64,000 bases of DNA from NCBI RefSeq assembly GCF_003946165.1, contig NZ_RHOI01000006.1, forward strand, positions 1 to 64,000, given 5' to 3'. Below the pieces are notes generated by a model, which did not search any database, was not told the origin of the DNA, and worked only from the letters and a program-made list of their open reading frames with translations. The stretch comes from Lacticaseibacillus baoqingensis. GTDB taxonomy: Bacteria > Bacillota > Bacilli > Lactobacillales > Lactobacillaceae. Below are positions 32,708 through 41,486 of this stretch, in pieces. Position 1 is the first letter of the stretch. Every line of letters begins with the position of its first letter. The position numbers and the translations under genes were made by a program.

Positions 32708-33217
32708 TCATACCCGTGACCAGAGATCTTGACTCGCTTGCGCTAAGATGTGCCCGGCCATGGCATGACGGGCTTCATTCAGCCAAAAGCCGGCCTTTAA
32801 GTCGAGCAAGGTGTCCAGCGCAAAAACGGTCAAGGTGTAGGCATGATCGGCATTAGGCGGCTGCGGGCCGACGTAGCCGGTGTTGATCAACGAATCAGGA
32901 TTGTGGGCGAGCTTGCCGGCATTGGCATTGTGACCTTGGACCATGGTCAAAAAGCCGCTGCGGCTGGCATCTTCTGGTACCAGGGTCGTATCGCCAGGGA
33001 TGTTGGCGGCATTCCAGTGGATCCAAGGAAACCCAGAAACCGGTACGGCGTCAAAGTCGATCAGCCACAGCGCAAAACTCTGGGTACCTGCTGGCGCATC
33101 TGTGAGCGTGATCGGAAAACTGCGCTTGGGATAGCCTTGATAGCGATCTGCTTCAGGCGCGTATTTGCCGAATTTATCGGCTAAGAAACCTTGCGTGACA
33201 GGAACGGAAATTTGCAT
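32708..33217 (-). CDS. YbhB/YbcL-family PEBP-like protein
   Basis: 169 residues of the phosphatidylethanolamine-binding/Raf-kinase-inhibitor-like family: SFALWLIDFDAVPVSGFPWIHW (D-x-D region), GPQPPNADHAYTLTVFALD. No signal peptide, so cytoplasmic. The molecular role in bacteria is not settled. AAGGAGG 7 nt before the ATG; it is divergent from the PHP phosphatase gene. Confidence 0.9.
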   Translation of the reverse strand: MQISVPVTQGFLADKFGKYAPEADRYQGYPKRSFPITLTDAPAGTQSFALWLIDFDAVPVSGFPWIHWNAANIPGDTTLVPEDASRSGFLTMVQGHNANAGKLAHNPDSLINTGYVGPQPPNADHAYTLTVFALDTLLDLKAGFWLNEARHAMAGHILAQASQDLWSRV

Positions 33218-33282
33218 TTGATAACGCCTCCTTATAACCTTATTCTAAGGATAGCACAGCTTTGCTTAGGAGGAAGATCATC

Positions 33283-34059
33283 TTGTATTATGACCAGCAC
33301 GTCCACACGTATTTCTCGTTTGATTCTGATGCCCAATTTGAAGATTACCTGGCCCAGACCCAGCACCCATTTGTCACGACTGAGCACTTGGAAATGGCCA
33401 ATCCAGATGAACATGGGCATGACAATAAGCCCGACTATCACGATTATGTTGCGAAGCTGGAGGCATTGCACGCCAAGTACCCCAACCAGCTGCTGCGCGG
33501 GATCGAAGTGGGTTATTATGCGCCGAAACTCGATGATATCTATGCTTATTTGGATCACAACCGCTATGACTTGATCTTGTTGAGCTTCCACCATAATGGC
33601 GAATATGATTTCCAAGATGACCACTTCAAGACCGTCGACAAAAAGACCCTCGTGCAAAATTATTATCAAACCATGCTGGCAGGCGTGCGCCGCTTTGATG
33701 GGGCCGATGTGTTAGCCCATTTTGAATACGGGTTGCGCGTGGTTTCCGTGACCCCGACTGAACTTGCTGCTTGGGCGCGGCCGACGATCCAAGCGATCTT
33801 TCGGGAAGTGATCGCCAAGCATATGGCTTTGGAATTGAACACGAAATCGATGTATCTGTGGCATGATGCAGCGTTGTATGACTTGGTGATCCCATGGTAT
33901 CAAGCGCTTGGCGGGCGGTTGTTTACCTTAGGCAGTGACGCGCATGTGCCAGAAGCGTTCCAAATGGAATTTGCCCAGGCGAAAGCATTCTTACACGCGC
34001 ATCACATCACGCAATTGGCCACTTACCAAGACCATCAGCCGACCATGGTCGAATTTTAA
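33283..34059 (+). CDS. PHP-domain phosphoesterase, histidinol-phosphatase (HisK) type
   Basis: 258 residues. PHP metal motifs are visible: H-x-H in YDQHVHTYFSFDSD, TEHLE, GIEVGYY, LSFHHNGEYDF, HFEYGLR and the terminal GSDAH. This is the HisK class that dephosphorylates histidinol phosphate. No other his gene is in the window, so it may act on another phosphoester. The TTG at 33283 lies 9 nt after AGGAGG; the ORF's upstream start is inside the ribosome site. The next gene follows after 33 nt. Confidence 0.85.
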   Translation: MYYDQHVHTYFSFDSDAQFEDYLAQTQHPFVTTEHLEMANPDEHGHDNKPDYHDYVAKLEALHAKYPNQLLRGIEVGYYAPKLDDIYAYLDHNRYDLILLSFHHNGEYDFQDDHFKTVDKKTLVQNYYQTMLAGVRRFDGADVLAHFEYGLRVVSVTPTELAAWARPTIQAIFREVIAKHMALELNTKSMYLWHDAALYDLVIPWYQALGGRLFTLGSDAHVPEAFQMEFAQAKAFLHAHHITQLATYQDHQPTMVEF

Positions 34060-34092
34060 CCGGAAGCATTCACAAGAATTGAAGGAATCGAT

Positions 34093-35046
34093 ATGTATAC
34101 AATCACAGATCCACAATTGAAGGCGCTTTTTGATCAAGTGCAATCAGGGTACACGATGCCCATCACGATCCAAGTCAGCGGTGAAGCCAGCGGTCAGCTC
34201 TTGCACAGCCAATCGCGCGAAGTACTGCAACCAGATGGCACCTTAGTCATCGAGATCACCGATACGACCGATGTGGCGTATACCTTGAGCCATGAATTAT
34301 TGCATATGCTTTATGCTGCGAGCGGCTATCCGCAGCTGCAATATCATTTGCTGACTGGGACGCCAGAGTTAGACCGGCAGCATTATGCCACCGCCACGGC
34401 CTTATCCAGTGCAGCCCTGCACCTGCTGGTGGCGCAATGGCAACGCGAAAACGGCTTCTTAGGCGCTGATCAAAGCGCGCAGTTGCAAGCAGGCTTTGCT
34501 GCCGTCTTAACGCCAGAACCCCAAGCCGGCGATCAGCTGTTGATCTACCGCAGCTTATCGTTGTTTGATCATATGACCTTGTTTGCTGCCGGCGGGGATG
34601 CGACCCAGCGTGCGCAATGGCAGCAGCGCTTCCCGCGAGCGTATCCGCTGGCAGCGGCGTTATATGCAACTTTGACGACCAAGCCGAACGACTCGCCGTT
34701 TGCATATCGGCGCGCAGTGGTCAACTTGTTTGGCCGCTTTAACGCGTTGATCGCGGCGGTGGGGTATGCGCCGTTGAATAATGCCGAATTTGCTACGGTA
34801 CCGCCAGTTTTGTCCAAGCGCCAGCTGCGCTTAGCGTTGAATCAAGTCTTTGAACTCAAGCACAGCGCCTATCGAGATCAAGCCACCAAGCAATTAGCTT
34901 ATGTCGCATTAGGCAAAGGCGATGGGCAAAACGCCTTTGTGCTGCCTTTGAAAGAAACAACGCCTGAAGCTTTCCAGCAATTGTACCAAGAGCCGCTAGG
35001 AGCGGTATTGGATCAATATCATATCGATTATACGGTGCGGGCATAA
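34093..35046 (+). CDS. Putative zinc-metalloprotease-like protein with HELLH motif (IpaB/EvcA-annotated family)
   Basis: 317 residues, no signal peptide or transmembrane segment. SHELLHMLYA (about residues 74-83) is an HExxH zinc-protease motif, preceded by DTTDVAYTL, and DRQHYATATALSS follows as a possible third-ligand region. Similar proteins in lactobacilli are often labelled IpaB/EvcA family without experimental basis. Predicted cytoplasmic metallopeptidase of unknown target. Probable short operon with the sirtuin gene 12 nt downstream. Confidence 0.65.
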   Translation: MYTITDPQLKALFDQVQSGYTMPITIQVSGEASGQLLHSQSREVLQPDGTLVIEITDTTDVAYTLSHELLHMLYAASGYPQLQYHLLTGTPELDRQHYATATALSSAALHLLVAQWQRENGFLGADQSAQLQAGFAAVLTPEPQAGDQLLIYRSLSLFDHMTLFAAGGDATQRAQWQQRFPRAYPLAAALYATLTTKPNDSPFAYRRAVVNLFGRFNALIAAVGYAPLNNAEFATVPPVLSKRQLRLALNQVFELKHSAYRDQATKQLAYVALGKGDGQNAFVLPLKETTPEAFQQLYQEPLGAVLDQYHIDYTVRA

Positions 35047-35058
35047 CAGGAGGGTAAT

Positions 35059-35748
35059 ATGTTTGATCTGAAAAAAGCACTCGCTTGCGCCCAACATGTG
35101 ACCTTCATGACCGGCGCTGGCGTTTCAACGGCTTCTGGGATCCCGGATTACCGCAGCAAAGGCGGCTTGTACGCCGATTCCCAACGCCCGGAATATGCCT
35201 TATCTGCGGATAATCTGGCGGCGCATCATGACGCTTTTCACGAGTGGGTGGTCAAGAACATGTACCATCCAGCCGCCAAGCCGAATGTGATCCATCGCGT
35301 CATGGCGGCGATCACCAATGAAAAAGGGACGATCGTCACCCAAAATGTCGACGGTCTTGACCGTCAAGCCGGCGCTGAGCATGTGGTGGAGTTTCATGGC
35401 AACTTGTATCGGCTGTATTGCCAAACATGTCATCAAGCGATCGACTATCATGATTATCTCAAATCAGACATTCATTCAGCAGATGGCGGGGTGATCCGCC
35501 CAGATATCGTCTTATATGGTGAGCCGATCGCCAGTGAGGTGCTGCAAGCGGCGGTGAAGGCGATCCAGCAAGCGGACTTGTTGATCGTCGTCGGCACCAG
35601 CTTTGTCGTTTATCCCTTTGCCGGGTTGATCCAATATGCTGATCCTAAAGCCACGCTGGCAGCGGTGAATAAGGAGCCATTAGAGCTGCCGCTGGGGGCG
35701 CATATGGTGTTAGGCGATGCGACTCAGGTGTTTGCGGATCTGGCTTGA
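35059..35748 (+). CDS. NAD-dependent protein deacylase, sirtuin family
   Basis: 229 residues: NAD-binding TGAGVSTASGIPDYRSKGGLY, catalytic TQNVDGLDRQAG and HGN (EFHGNL), GVIRPDIVLYGE and GTSFVVYPFAGL. The zinc module keeps only one Cys pair (CQTC); where a second CxxC is expected the sequence is SDIHSADGG. It removes acyl groups from lysines using NAD+. Family assignment is secure, zinc binding is doubtful. AGGAGGG precedes the ATG. Confidence 0.92.
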   Translation: MFDLKKALACAQHVTFMTGAGVSTASGIPDYRSKGGLYADSQRPEYALSADNLAAHHDAFHEWVVKNMYHPAAKPNVIHRVMAAITNEKGTIVTQNVDGLDRQAGAEHVVEFHGNLYRLYCQTCHQAIDYHDYLKSDIHSADGGVIRPDIVLYGEPIASEVLQAAVKAIQQADLLIVVGTSFVVYPFAGLIQYADPKATLAAVNKEPLELPLGAHMVLGDATQVFADLA

Positions 35749-35787
35749 ACTTATTGGGGGGCGCTTTTAAGGAGAACGGAGGATACG

Positions 35788-36369
35788 ATGTCAAAAAATC
35801 GCGTCGAAGCGTTCACTGATGGGGTGATCGCGATCATCATCACGATCATGGTGTTGGAATTGCGCCCGCCAGCTGGCGGGAGCTTTCAGGCCTTATGGGA
35901 TCTCAGGTTTCAGTTTTTGATCTATTTGGTCAGCTTTATTACCTTGGCCGTTTATTGGAATAATCATCATCACCTGTTTCAAGTCGTCAAGCATGTTGAT
36001 GGCGCAGTGTTATGGGCGAATGTGGCGTTTTTGTTTGCGGTGTCGCTGTTCCCTTTTGCCACGGCATGGGTCGGCGAGCGCCACTTGAAAAGTATCGCCC
36101 CGGAACTGTTTTATGGTGGAGTCGTGTTATTAGCGGACATCACCTATTATCTGCTGGTGCAATGCTTGTTGCGGGTGAATACGAAATCAGATGCCATCAG
36201 CCATGTCTTAGGCCGCGGTTATCGCAAGCCTTTGATCACCATCGCCGGCAACGTTTTGGCGTTAGGCTTAGGCTGGTGGTGGGCACCGTTGACGATCATC
36301 GTCGATACCTTGTTGTTATTGGTATGGGTGGTGCCGGAACGCCGCATTGAACAACACTTATCACATTAA
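35788..36369 (+). CDS. TMEM175-family (DUF1211) potassium-channel-like protein
   Basis: 193 residues with about six transmembrane segments. The N-terminal RVEAFTDGVIAIIITIMVLEL is the RxxxFxDxV signature of TMEM175/DUF1211 proteins, which form K+ channels in bacteria. WNNHHHLF follows TM2 as usual. AAGGAGAACGGAGG region upstream of the ATG. It stops 10 nt before the next gene. Confidence 0.88.
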   Translation: MSKNRVEAFTDGVIAIIITIMVLELRPPAGGSFQALWDLRFQFLIYLVSFITLAVYWNNHHHLFQVVKHVDGAVLWANVAFLFAVSLFPFATAWVGERHLKSIAPELFYGGVVLLADITYYLLVQCLLRVNTKSDAISHVLGRGYRKPLITIAGNVLALGLGWWWAPLTIIVDTLLLLVWVVPERRIEQHLSH

Positions 36370-36379
36370 GGAGGCAATT

Positions 36380-37297
36380 ATGACTCGTACAGTAGGCATC
36401 ATCGGGATCGGGCACGTCGGGGTCACAACCGCGTACACCATGGTCACCAAAGGTTTAGCTGATCGCTTGATCTTGATCGACAAACAAGCTGACCGCGCTG
36501 CCGCAGAGGCTTTGGACCTTGCCGATGCGCAAGCGGGATTACCGACATTTACCCAGCTGATCGTCAATGACTATGCGGCTTTAGCAGACGCTGAAGTCGT
36601 GATTTTTGCCGCTGGGGATATCAGTCAAGTGGCTGCCGGCGGTGATCGCAATGGTGAAATCGCCAGCACTAAGCTGGCCATTGATGAGGTCGCGCCGCAA
36701 TTAGCCCAAAGCGGTTTTGCCGGGGTATTGATCGACATCTCCAACCCTTGCGACGTGGCGGTCAACTATTGGCAGCAGCTGTTAGGCTGGAAGCGCCAGC
36801 GGATCTTGGGGACCGGGACCGGTTTAGATACTTACCGCATGCGCCGAGCGGTGGCGGAAAAACTTGGGGTCAACCTTGCCGACGTGCGCGGGTATAATCT
36901 AGGCGAACACGGTGCCTCACAATTTACCGCGTGGTCGACCGTTTATATCAACAGCACCGCGATCACAGCATATGGCGCGCTGGATTATGCGGCCTTGGCC
37001 GAAGCATCGCGGCAAGGCGGCTGGCAGATCTTCAAGACCAAGCATTATACCAATTACGGAATCGCCACCATCGCCTGTGAAATGGCTGCGGCGGTGATCA
37101 GTGATGCGCGGCGCGTTTTTCCTTGCGCATGCTGGGATGAAACGGCAGGCATCAGCATCGGCCACCCGGCAATGCTGGGCCGAGCCGGGGTCTTGAGCAA
37201 TCCTGAGTTGGCGTTGACAGCCGCTGAAAAGACGCAGTACCAGCACTCAGCGGCGACGATCAAGGCCAACCTCGCGACGATGCAAGCCTTGCCTTAA
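36380..37297 (+). CDS. L-2-hydroxyisocaproate / L-lactate dehydrogenase family
   Basis: 305 residues of the LDH/MDH fold: NAD site GIIGIGHVGVTTAY, GTGTGLDTYRMRRAVAE, and catalytic His in NLGEHGASQFTAWS. The substrate loop region (AGDISQVAAGGDRNGEIASTK) and low similarity to canonical Ldh resemble L-HicDH of lactobacilli, which reduces branched-chain 2-oxo acids. L-lactate dehydrogenase activity cannot be excluded. The ATG at 36380 follows AAGGAGG; a start at 36347 inside the previous gene is less likely. Confidence 0.88.
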   Translation: MTRTVGIIGIGHVGVTTAYTMVTKGLADRLILIDKQADRAAAEALDLADAQAGLPTFTQLIVNDYAALADAEVVIFAAGDISQVAAGGDRNGEIASTKLAIDEVAPQLAQSGFAGVLIDISNPCDVAVNYWQQLLGWKRQRILGTGTGLDTYRMRRAVAEKLGVNLADVRGYNLGEHGASQFTAWSTVYINSTAITAYGALDYAALAEASRQGGWQIFKTKHYTNYGIATIACEMAAAVISDARRVFPCACWDETAGISIGHPAMLGRAGVLSNPELALTAAEKTQYQHSAATIKANLATMQALP

Positions 37298-37424
37298 TAT
37301 TAACGAATTATTAGAGCCAAACGTAAAATATTATCATATTATTTGACATTTTACTAACCATTTGATACCCAATATGCTAATATGTGGATGTAATTTACGT
37401 CTGCGAATATTGGGGGAACAATTA

Positions 37425-38075
37425 ATGAAAAAAACAACTTGGCTTTTACTTGCCGCTGCGGTGGGTTTGTTGACCGTACCAGCAACCTTGACCCATGCGG
37501 CCGATGATACCGCAACAAAGACCTCAACGGCGCAATTCGGGGCTTCGGCTGGGACCTTGACACTCGATAAGGTCCCAGATCTGCATTTTGATGACGTGGC
37601 TGTTGGAGACTTGATCGCCAAAGCTAATGATCTTTCGCTGCAAGGCGGGGCGGTTTCGGACTTGCCCAACGCAGCGGATGGGGATGCGGATCTGACGGTG
37701 CAAGTGACCGATAACCGTGGGACCAATGCCGGTTGGACCTTGAGCGCGCAAGCGGGTCAGTTTGTGTTTGGCACCGACACCACCTCTACGGCCAGCGACT
37801 TGAATGTTTCCGGCTTGAAGTTTGACACAGTCTCCAATACGTCGACGGGTTCGGCGGCCAATGCCTTTGACACCGCTGATTCGATCACGACAGGCGCCAC
37901 AGTGTGGGCTGCAGATGCGACTAACGTTGGGTCTGGGGTCAACACCGCTGAAGTTTCTGCTGCGACCTTATCTTTGGCTAAGTCGCCAAGAGCAAAGGCT
38001 GGGACCTATCGGGCACCGATCACTTGGACGCTGACGACCGGCCCTGATGGCACCGCAGATGGCGCTGGTAACTAG
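37425..38075 (+). CDS. WxL-domain cell-surface protein
   Basis: 216 residues. Signal peptide (KKTTWLLLAAAVGLLTV, cleavage near THA-AD), then a single WxL domain with the two motifs NAGWTLSAQ and APITWTLTTGPDG. WxL domains bind peptidoglycan non-covalently, so the protein should be displayed on the wall. The ATG at 37425 follows TGGGGG. First gene of a three-gene surface cluster typical of Lactobacillales; TTGACA at 37343-37348 is a likely -35 but its -10 is poor. Confidence 0.92.
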   Translation: MKKTTWLLLAAAVGLLTVPATLTHAADDTATKTSTAQFGASAGTLTLDKVPDLHFDDVAVGDLIAKANDLSLQGGAVSDLPNAADGDADLTVQVTDNRGTNAGWTLSAQAGQFVFGTDTTSTASDLNVSGLKFDTVSNTSTGSAANAFDTADSITTGATVWAADATNVGSGVNTAEVSAATLSLAKSPRAKAGTYRAPITWTLTTGPDGTADGAGN

Positions 38076-38091
38076 TAATGAGGAATGACCA

Positions 38092-38123
38092 AACGGCCAG
38101 CGACGTTCGTCACTGGCCGTTTG
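38092..38123 (+). terminator. Hairpin terminator inside the WxL cluster
   Basis: AAACGGCCAG pairs with CTGGCCGTTT. The T run is only TTTGT, so some read-through into the next gene is plausible, giving graded expression. Confidence 0.6.
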
Positions 38124-38149
38124 TGGCTGAATGAGATGATGGGGGAAGC

Positions 38150-39160
38150 ATGCGAAGAGTTTATTGGTGGCTGTTAGGCGCCTTCGTCGCGTTAACAGTA
38201 TTGATGGTGCCGAATACCGTGCAGGCGGCTAACGGGGCGAGTTTTACCGTTGAACCGACGCTGACGGCGCAGCAAGTCGGCGGCAATACCGGGTATTTCA
38301 ATATGAAGCTGGCGCCAAACCAGCAAAACACACTCAAAGTGACGATCACGAATCTGACGGCCAAGCCGAAGACAGTACGTGTGGTACCAACCAATGCCGG
38401 GACTTCTGCTGGCGGCCAGCTGAGTTACGATCCAGGCATGCCGCGTGATGATTCTGCGGCGTATCGCTTCACGGCGTTGTTGGTCAACCGCCAGGCGCAA
38501 ACCGTCAAGTTAGCCCCGAATGCAGCCAAGCAAGTCACATACACGGTGAAAATGCCGGCTAAACCGGTCACCGGGCAGATCCTCGGGGGCTTGCATGTGC
38601 AAGACACTGCCGACTATGCCCAGCCAGGCACCGGCGTAGCGATCGTCAATCGCTTTGCGATGGTGGTAGCGGTGCAGCTGCAGTCGACTGCGACCATGGT
38701 CGCCCCTGATTTGAAGCTTTTGACGGTCAAACCGGGGGTCCAAAGCAATCGCGCGGCGATTTTAGCCAAGCTGCAAAACCCGCAGCCGCGGTTGTTCAAC
38801 CACCTCAAAATCGTGGCCAAAGTGACGCCGCGCGGTCAAGCTGATCCCGTGGTAAAGCGCACCAGCAACAACTTATCCATGGCCCCGAACTCGCATTTTA
38901 CTTATGGGATCTACAGTGATCAGGCCTTGACGGCAGGCAAGTACACCTTGATACTGAAGGCAACGGCCCATCAATGGCACTGGCAATTCAAGCGCCACTT
39001 CACGATCACCGCGCAACAAGCTGCCACGACCAACCGTAAAGCCCATCTGAAAGTTGAACGCCACATACCATGGACGCTGATCATTATTGGGGCTTTAGTG
39101 GTGGTGATCTTGGTCTTGTTGGTGCTTTTGTTGAAGCGCCGCCGCAGTCCTCAAGACTAA
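38150..39160 (+). CDS. WxL-interacting membrane protein (DUF916/DUF3324)
   Basis: 336 residues: signal peptide, DUF916 domain (GASFTVEPTLTAQQVGGNTGYFNMKL near residue 30), DUF3324 domain (about 190-300), one C-terminal transmembrane helix (IPWTLIIIGALVVVILVLLVLLL) and a basic tail. In enterococci such WxIP proteins bind WxL proteins and ECM ligands. It lies between two WxL genes, as usual. GGGGGAAGC precedes the ATG. Confidence 0.93.
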   Translation: MRRVYWWLLGAFVALTVLMVPNTVQAANGASFTVEPTLTAQQVGGNTGYFNMKLAPNQQNTLKVTITNLTAKPKTVRVVPTNAGTSAGGQLSYDPGMPRDDSAAYRFTALLVNRQAQTVKLAPNAAKQVTYTVKMPAKPVTGQILGGLHVQDTADYAQPGTGVAIVNRFAMVVAVQLQSTATMVAPDLKLLTVKPGVQSNRAAILAKLQNPQPRLFNHLKIVAKVTPRGQADPVVKRTSNNLSMAPNSHFTYGIYSDQALTAGKYTLILKATAHQWHWQFKRHFTITAQQAATTNRKAHLKVERHIPWTLIIIGALVVVILVLLVLLLKRRRSPQD

Positions 39161-39203
39161 GCGCGAGCGCGCAGCGACACTTGCCAAAAGGAGGCAGAAG
39201 CCA

Positions 39204-41372
39204 ATGAAACAGTTGCATATTAAGACGCTTGGCATCTGGCTGCTACTGGTCTTAGGCCTGGCGGGGATCATTGCGCCGGTATTGCCGGTCCATGCCGATA
39301 TCGCCGGCAGCATCACGCCGCCTAGTATTCAAACGGTGCCTGCTGGCAGTGAGGAAAATTTCTTGAAGCCGGCAGCCACTGGCGGGGCGAATCAATTCAC
39401 GTCACCGCTTAACTGGATGGCGACCACCAGTACCTTGCCAGACGGGCAATATGCGGTCAAAGTCTCTGGGCAAAGTGTCACCGTGAAGGCGGCATTTAAT
39501 TATCAAGGGACCGGGGATCCTTATTATCAGACAGTTTGGTATCAACCAGGCGCGCCTTTGCAAATGTCTGGTACCGGGCCTGTGCAAGGCTCAGCCGTTT
39601 TGAGTAATGCGATGCCGCTTGATTTTGGCAGTACCGACTACAAAAATATCCAATATAAGCTGACCGCTCCTGACGTTACGAAGCCGACTTGGGTCTATTT
39701 CCAAGTCAGGATCCATGACGGTGCAGGGAATCCTCAAGCGTATACGCCATCGACGATTTTCCCGATGCTGGTGTTGCCGACGAACTTTCAATTGGGTGTG
39801 ACGCTTTCACCGCGAGTGGTTTTCCCCGGCAGTACGATCACGGCACAACTCAATAATGGCAACTTGCCAGCCAACGTCGTGCCCAGCTTGAGCACAACTG
39901 CGACTAATGGAGCTGGCAGTTGGTCGCAAAATACGTTTACTGCCACTGGCGCCGGTGTGGTCCAAGCGATGTACGCATTCTCTTTACCGGTGCCGATACC
40001 AGTCAATGGCGCGTCGCCAACAACGTATTTACAAAGTGGTACCGCTTATATCGGCCAAATCGATGATCAAACGGTCGAAGCAGGCAGCGATGCCGCCTTC
40101 AAGATCGTCTTGCCCAGCGGGTTGACCGCACAAAACATTCGTTGGACCCTGGCTGGGGCTAGTGTCACCGGCAACAGCACCACAATGACCGTGCCCAAGG
40201 TCAAAGCCAGTCAAGATAAGGCCTTGGTAACGGCGACGATGGATGTGGCCAAAGGCGGTACCGTGATCCAACAAAATGTTGTCGGGACGGCACATTTGTA
40301 TATCAAACAACCGCCGCTGGCGGTCAAGGTCGCTTCGCCGCTGCTCTTTAGCGGCGACAAGGTAGATAGCGACTCACAAGTCACTACCGCCAGTGCTACT
40401 TATCAAGGCGCACCTGCGACTGGGGTCACTTGGTCTGTGGATGATCCGTCTTTAGCGACGGTGAATGCGACGACCGGTGTTTTGACGGCTAATCCTAATG
40501 GGAAAACCGGCACCGTGATGGTCACTGGGAAAAAGACCACTGATGGGACGGCTGTCAGCCAGTCAGTACCAGTCACCATCGGGCACTTGCCTGACTTACA
40601 ACCATTGGCAGCCGGCGATTCCTTCACCTTGACGGCGCCGCCAGCGCCAGCAGGGAGCAATTGGACGTATCAATGGCAACAGTCGACCACCAGCGGCAAT
40701 GCTTGGCAAAACCTCGCTAATGGGACAGGAGCGGCTTATACCGCCACTGCCCAAGCAGCAGATGACCAAACACAGTATCGAGTCGCGGTGACGACGGCGG
40801 CTGGCAATGTTGTCAAAAGCAACCCGACGACTTTGACTGTGAATGCGGCGGGATTGAACTTGTTGCAAGTGCCTGATTTTACGTTCAAAGTCGCACAGCC
40901 AGGCCAAACCGCGGCGCAAATGAGCGATCCCACAGTGGCAGATCTGATCACCGGGAAATATTCCGGTACAGCTAGTATCACCGATCCGGCGGTATTCAAT
41001 AAGTGGCTGTTAGCGACTGCTCCTGCCACAGTGATGGTCAGCGATTCCCGCGGGCCTAATGCGACGTTTTCGCTGGCGGTGGCCTTAGCGCCATTCAAAA
41101 ACGGCAGTAGTTATTTGAATGGCGCAGCCGGCGGCAGTGCAACGTTGTCTTTGAATTGGGCGAATGCCCAAGGACAAATGCAAGAAGCACAGATCAAAGA
41201 CGACAACGTGCCAGTCACTGCCCTTGACCAAGTCAGCGTGAACCCCACGACTGGCCGGATGAGCTTGCCGCTTGAGCCATTATTGGCTACTGGTAAGGCG
41301 CCGCAGGCAAAGGCGGGCCAATACCATTCAGCCGTCACTTGGACGGTCACAGCCGGCCCTAGCGGCGATTAA
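39204..41372 (+). CDS. Large WxL-type surface protein with Ig-like domains
   Basis: 722 residues. Signal peptide to about VHA-DI, several beta-sandwich regions, a Big_2-like repeat (GVTWSVDDPSLATVNATTGVLTA, about 410-450) and an Ig-like stretch (NWTYQWQQSTTSGNAWQN), then a C-terminal WxL domain. The second motif is TWTVTAGPSG; the first motif position reads ATFSLAVALAP, so its Trp is replaced by Phe. AAAGGAGG precedes the ATG. It likely binds a host or plant polymer through its Ig-like domains, with the WxL domain holding the wall. Confidence 0.9.
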   Translation: MKQLHIKTLGIWLLLVLGLAGIIAPVLPVHADIAGSITPPSIQTVPAGSEENFLKPAATGGANQFTSPLNWMATTSTLPDGQYAVKVSGQSVTVKAAFNYQGTGDPYYQTVWYQPGAPLQMSGTGPVQGSAVLSNAMPLDFGSTDYKNIQYKLTAPDVTKPTWVYFQVRIHDGAGNPQAYTPSTIFPMLVLPTNFQLGVTLSPRVVFPGSTITAQLNNGNLPANVVPSLSTTATNGAGSWSQNTFTATGAGVVQAMYAFSLPVPIPVNGASPTTYLQSGTAYIGQIDDQTVEAGSDAAFKIVLPSGLTAQNIRWTLAGASVTGNSTTMTVPKVKASQDKALVTATMDVAKGGTVIQQNVVGTAHLYIKQPPLAVKVASPLLFSGDKVDSDSQVTTASATYQGAPATGVTWSVDDPSLATVNATTGVLTANPNGKTGTVMVTGKKTTDGTAVSQSVPVTIGHLPDLQPLAAGDSFTLTAPPAPAGSNWTYQWQQSTTSGNAWQNLANGTGAAYTATAQAADDQTQYRVAVTTAAGNVVKSNPTTLTVNAAGLNLLQVPDFTFKVAQPGQTAAQMSDPTVADLITGKYSGTASITDPAVFNKWLLATAPATVMVSDSRGPNATFSLAVALAPFKNGSSYLNGAAGGSATLSLNWANAQGQMQEAQIKDDNVPVTALDQVSVNPTTGRMSLPLEPLLATGKAPQAKAGQYHSAVTWTVTAGPSGD

Positions 41373-41389
41373 ACCGCATGTGCAAATTC

Positions 41390-41442
41390 AAAGGACCGCC
41401 AAGGATGATCTAAGTTTTAGATCATCCTTGGCGGTCCTTTTT
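41390..41442. terminator. Very strong terminator after WxL cluster
   Basis: An uninterrupted stem of about 23 bp (AAAGGACCGCCAAGGATGAT and its complement, loop about TTAG) ending in TTTTT. The A run allows use from the other side. Confidence 0.95.
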
Positions 41443-41445
41443 AGT

Positions 41446-41479
41446 GAAAAAAAGTGCCCCCTCTAACTTAGAGGGAGCA
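41446..41479 (-). terminator. Terminator at the end of the structured repeat array
   Basis: Minus strand GCTCCCTCTAA pairs with TTAGAGGGGGC, followed by A-C and seven Us (41453-41447). It would end transcription running from msmK through the repeat array. Confidence 0.88.
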
Positions 41480-41486
41480 ACATTAA

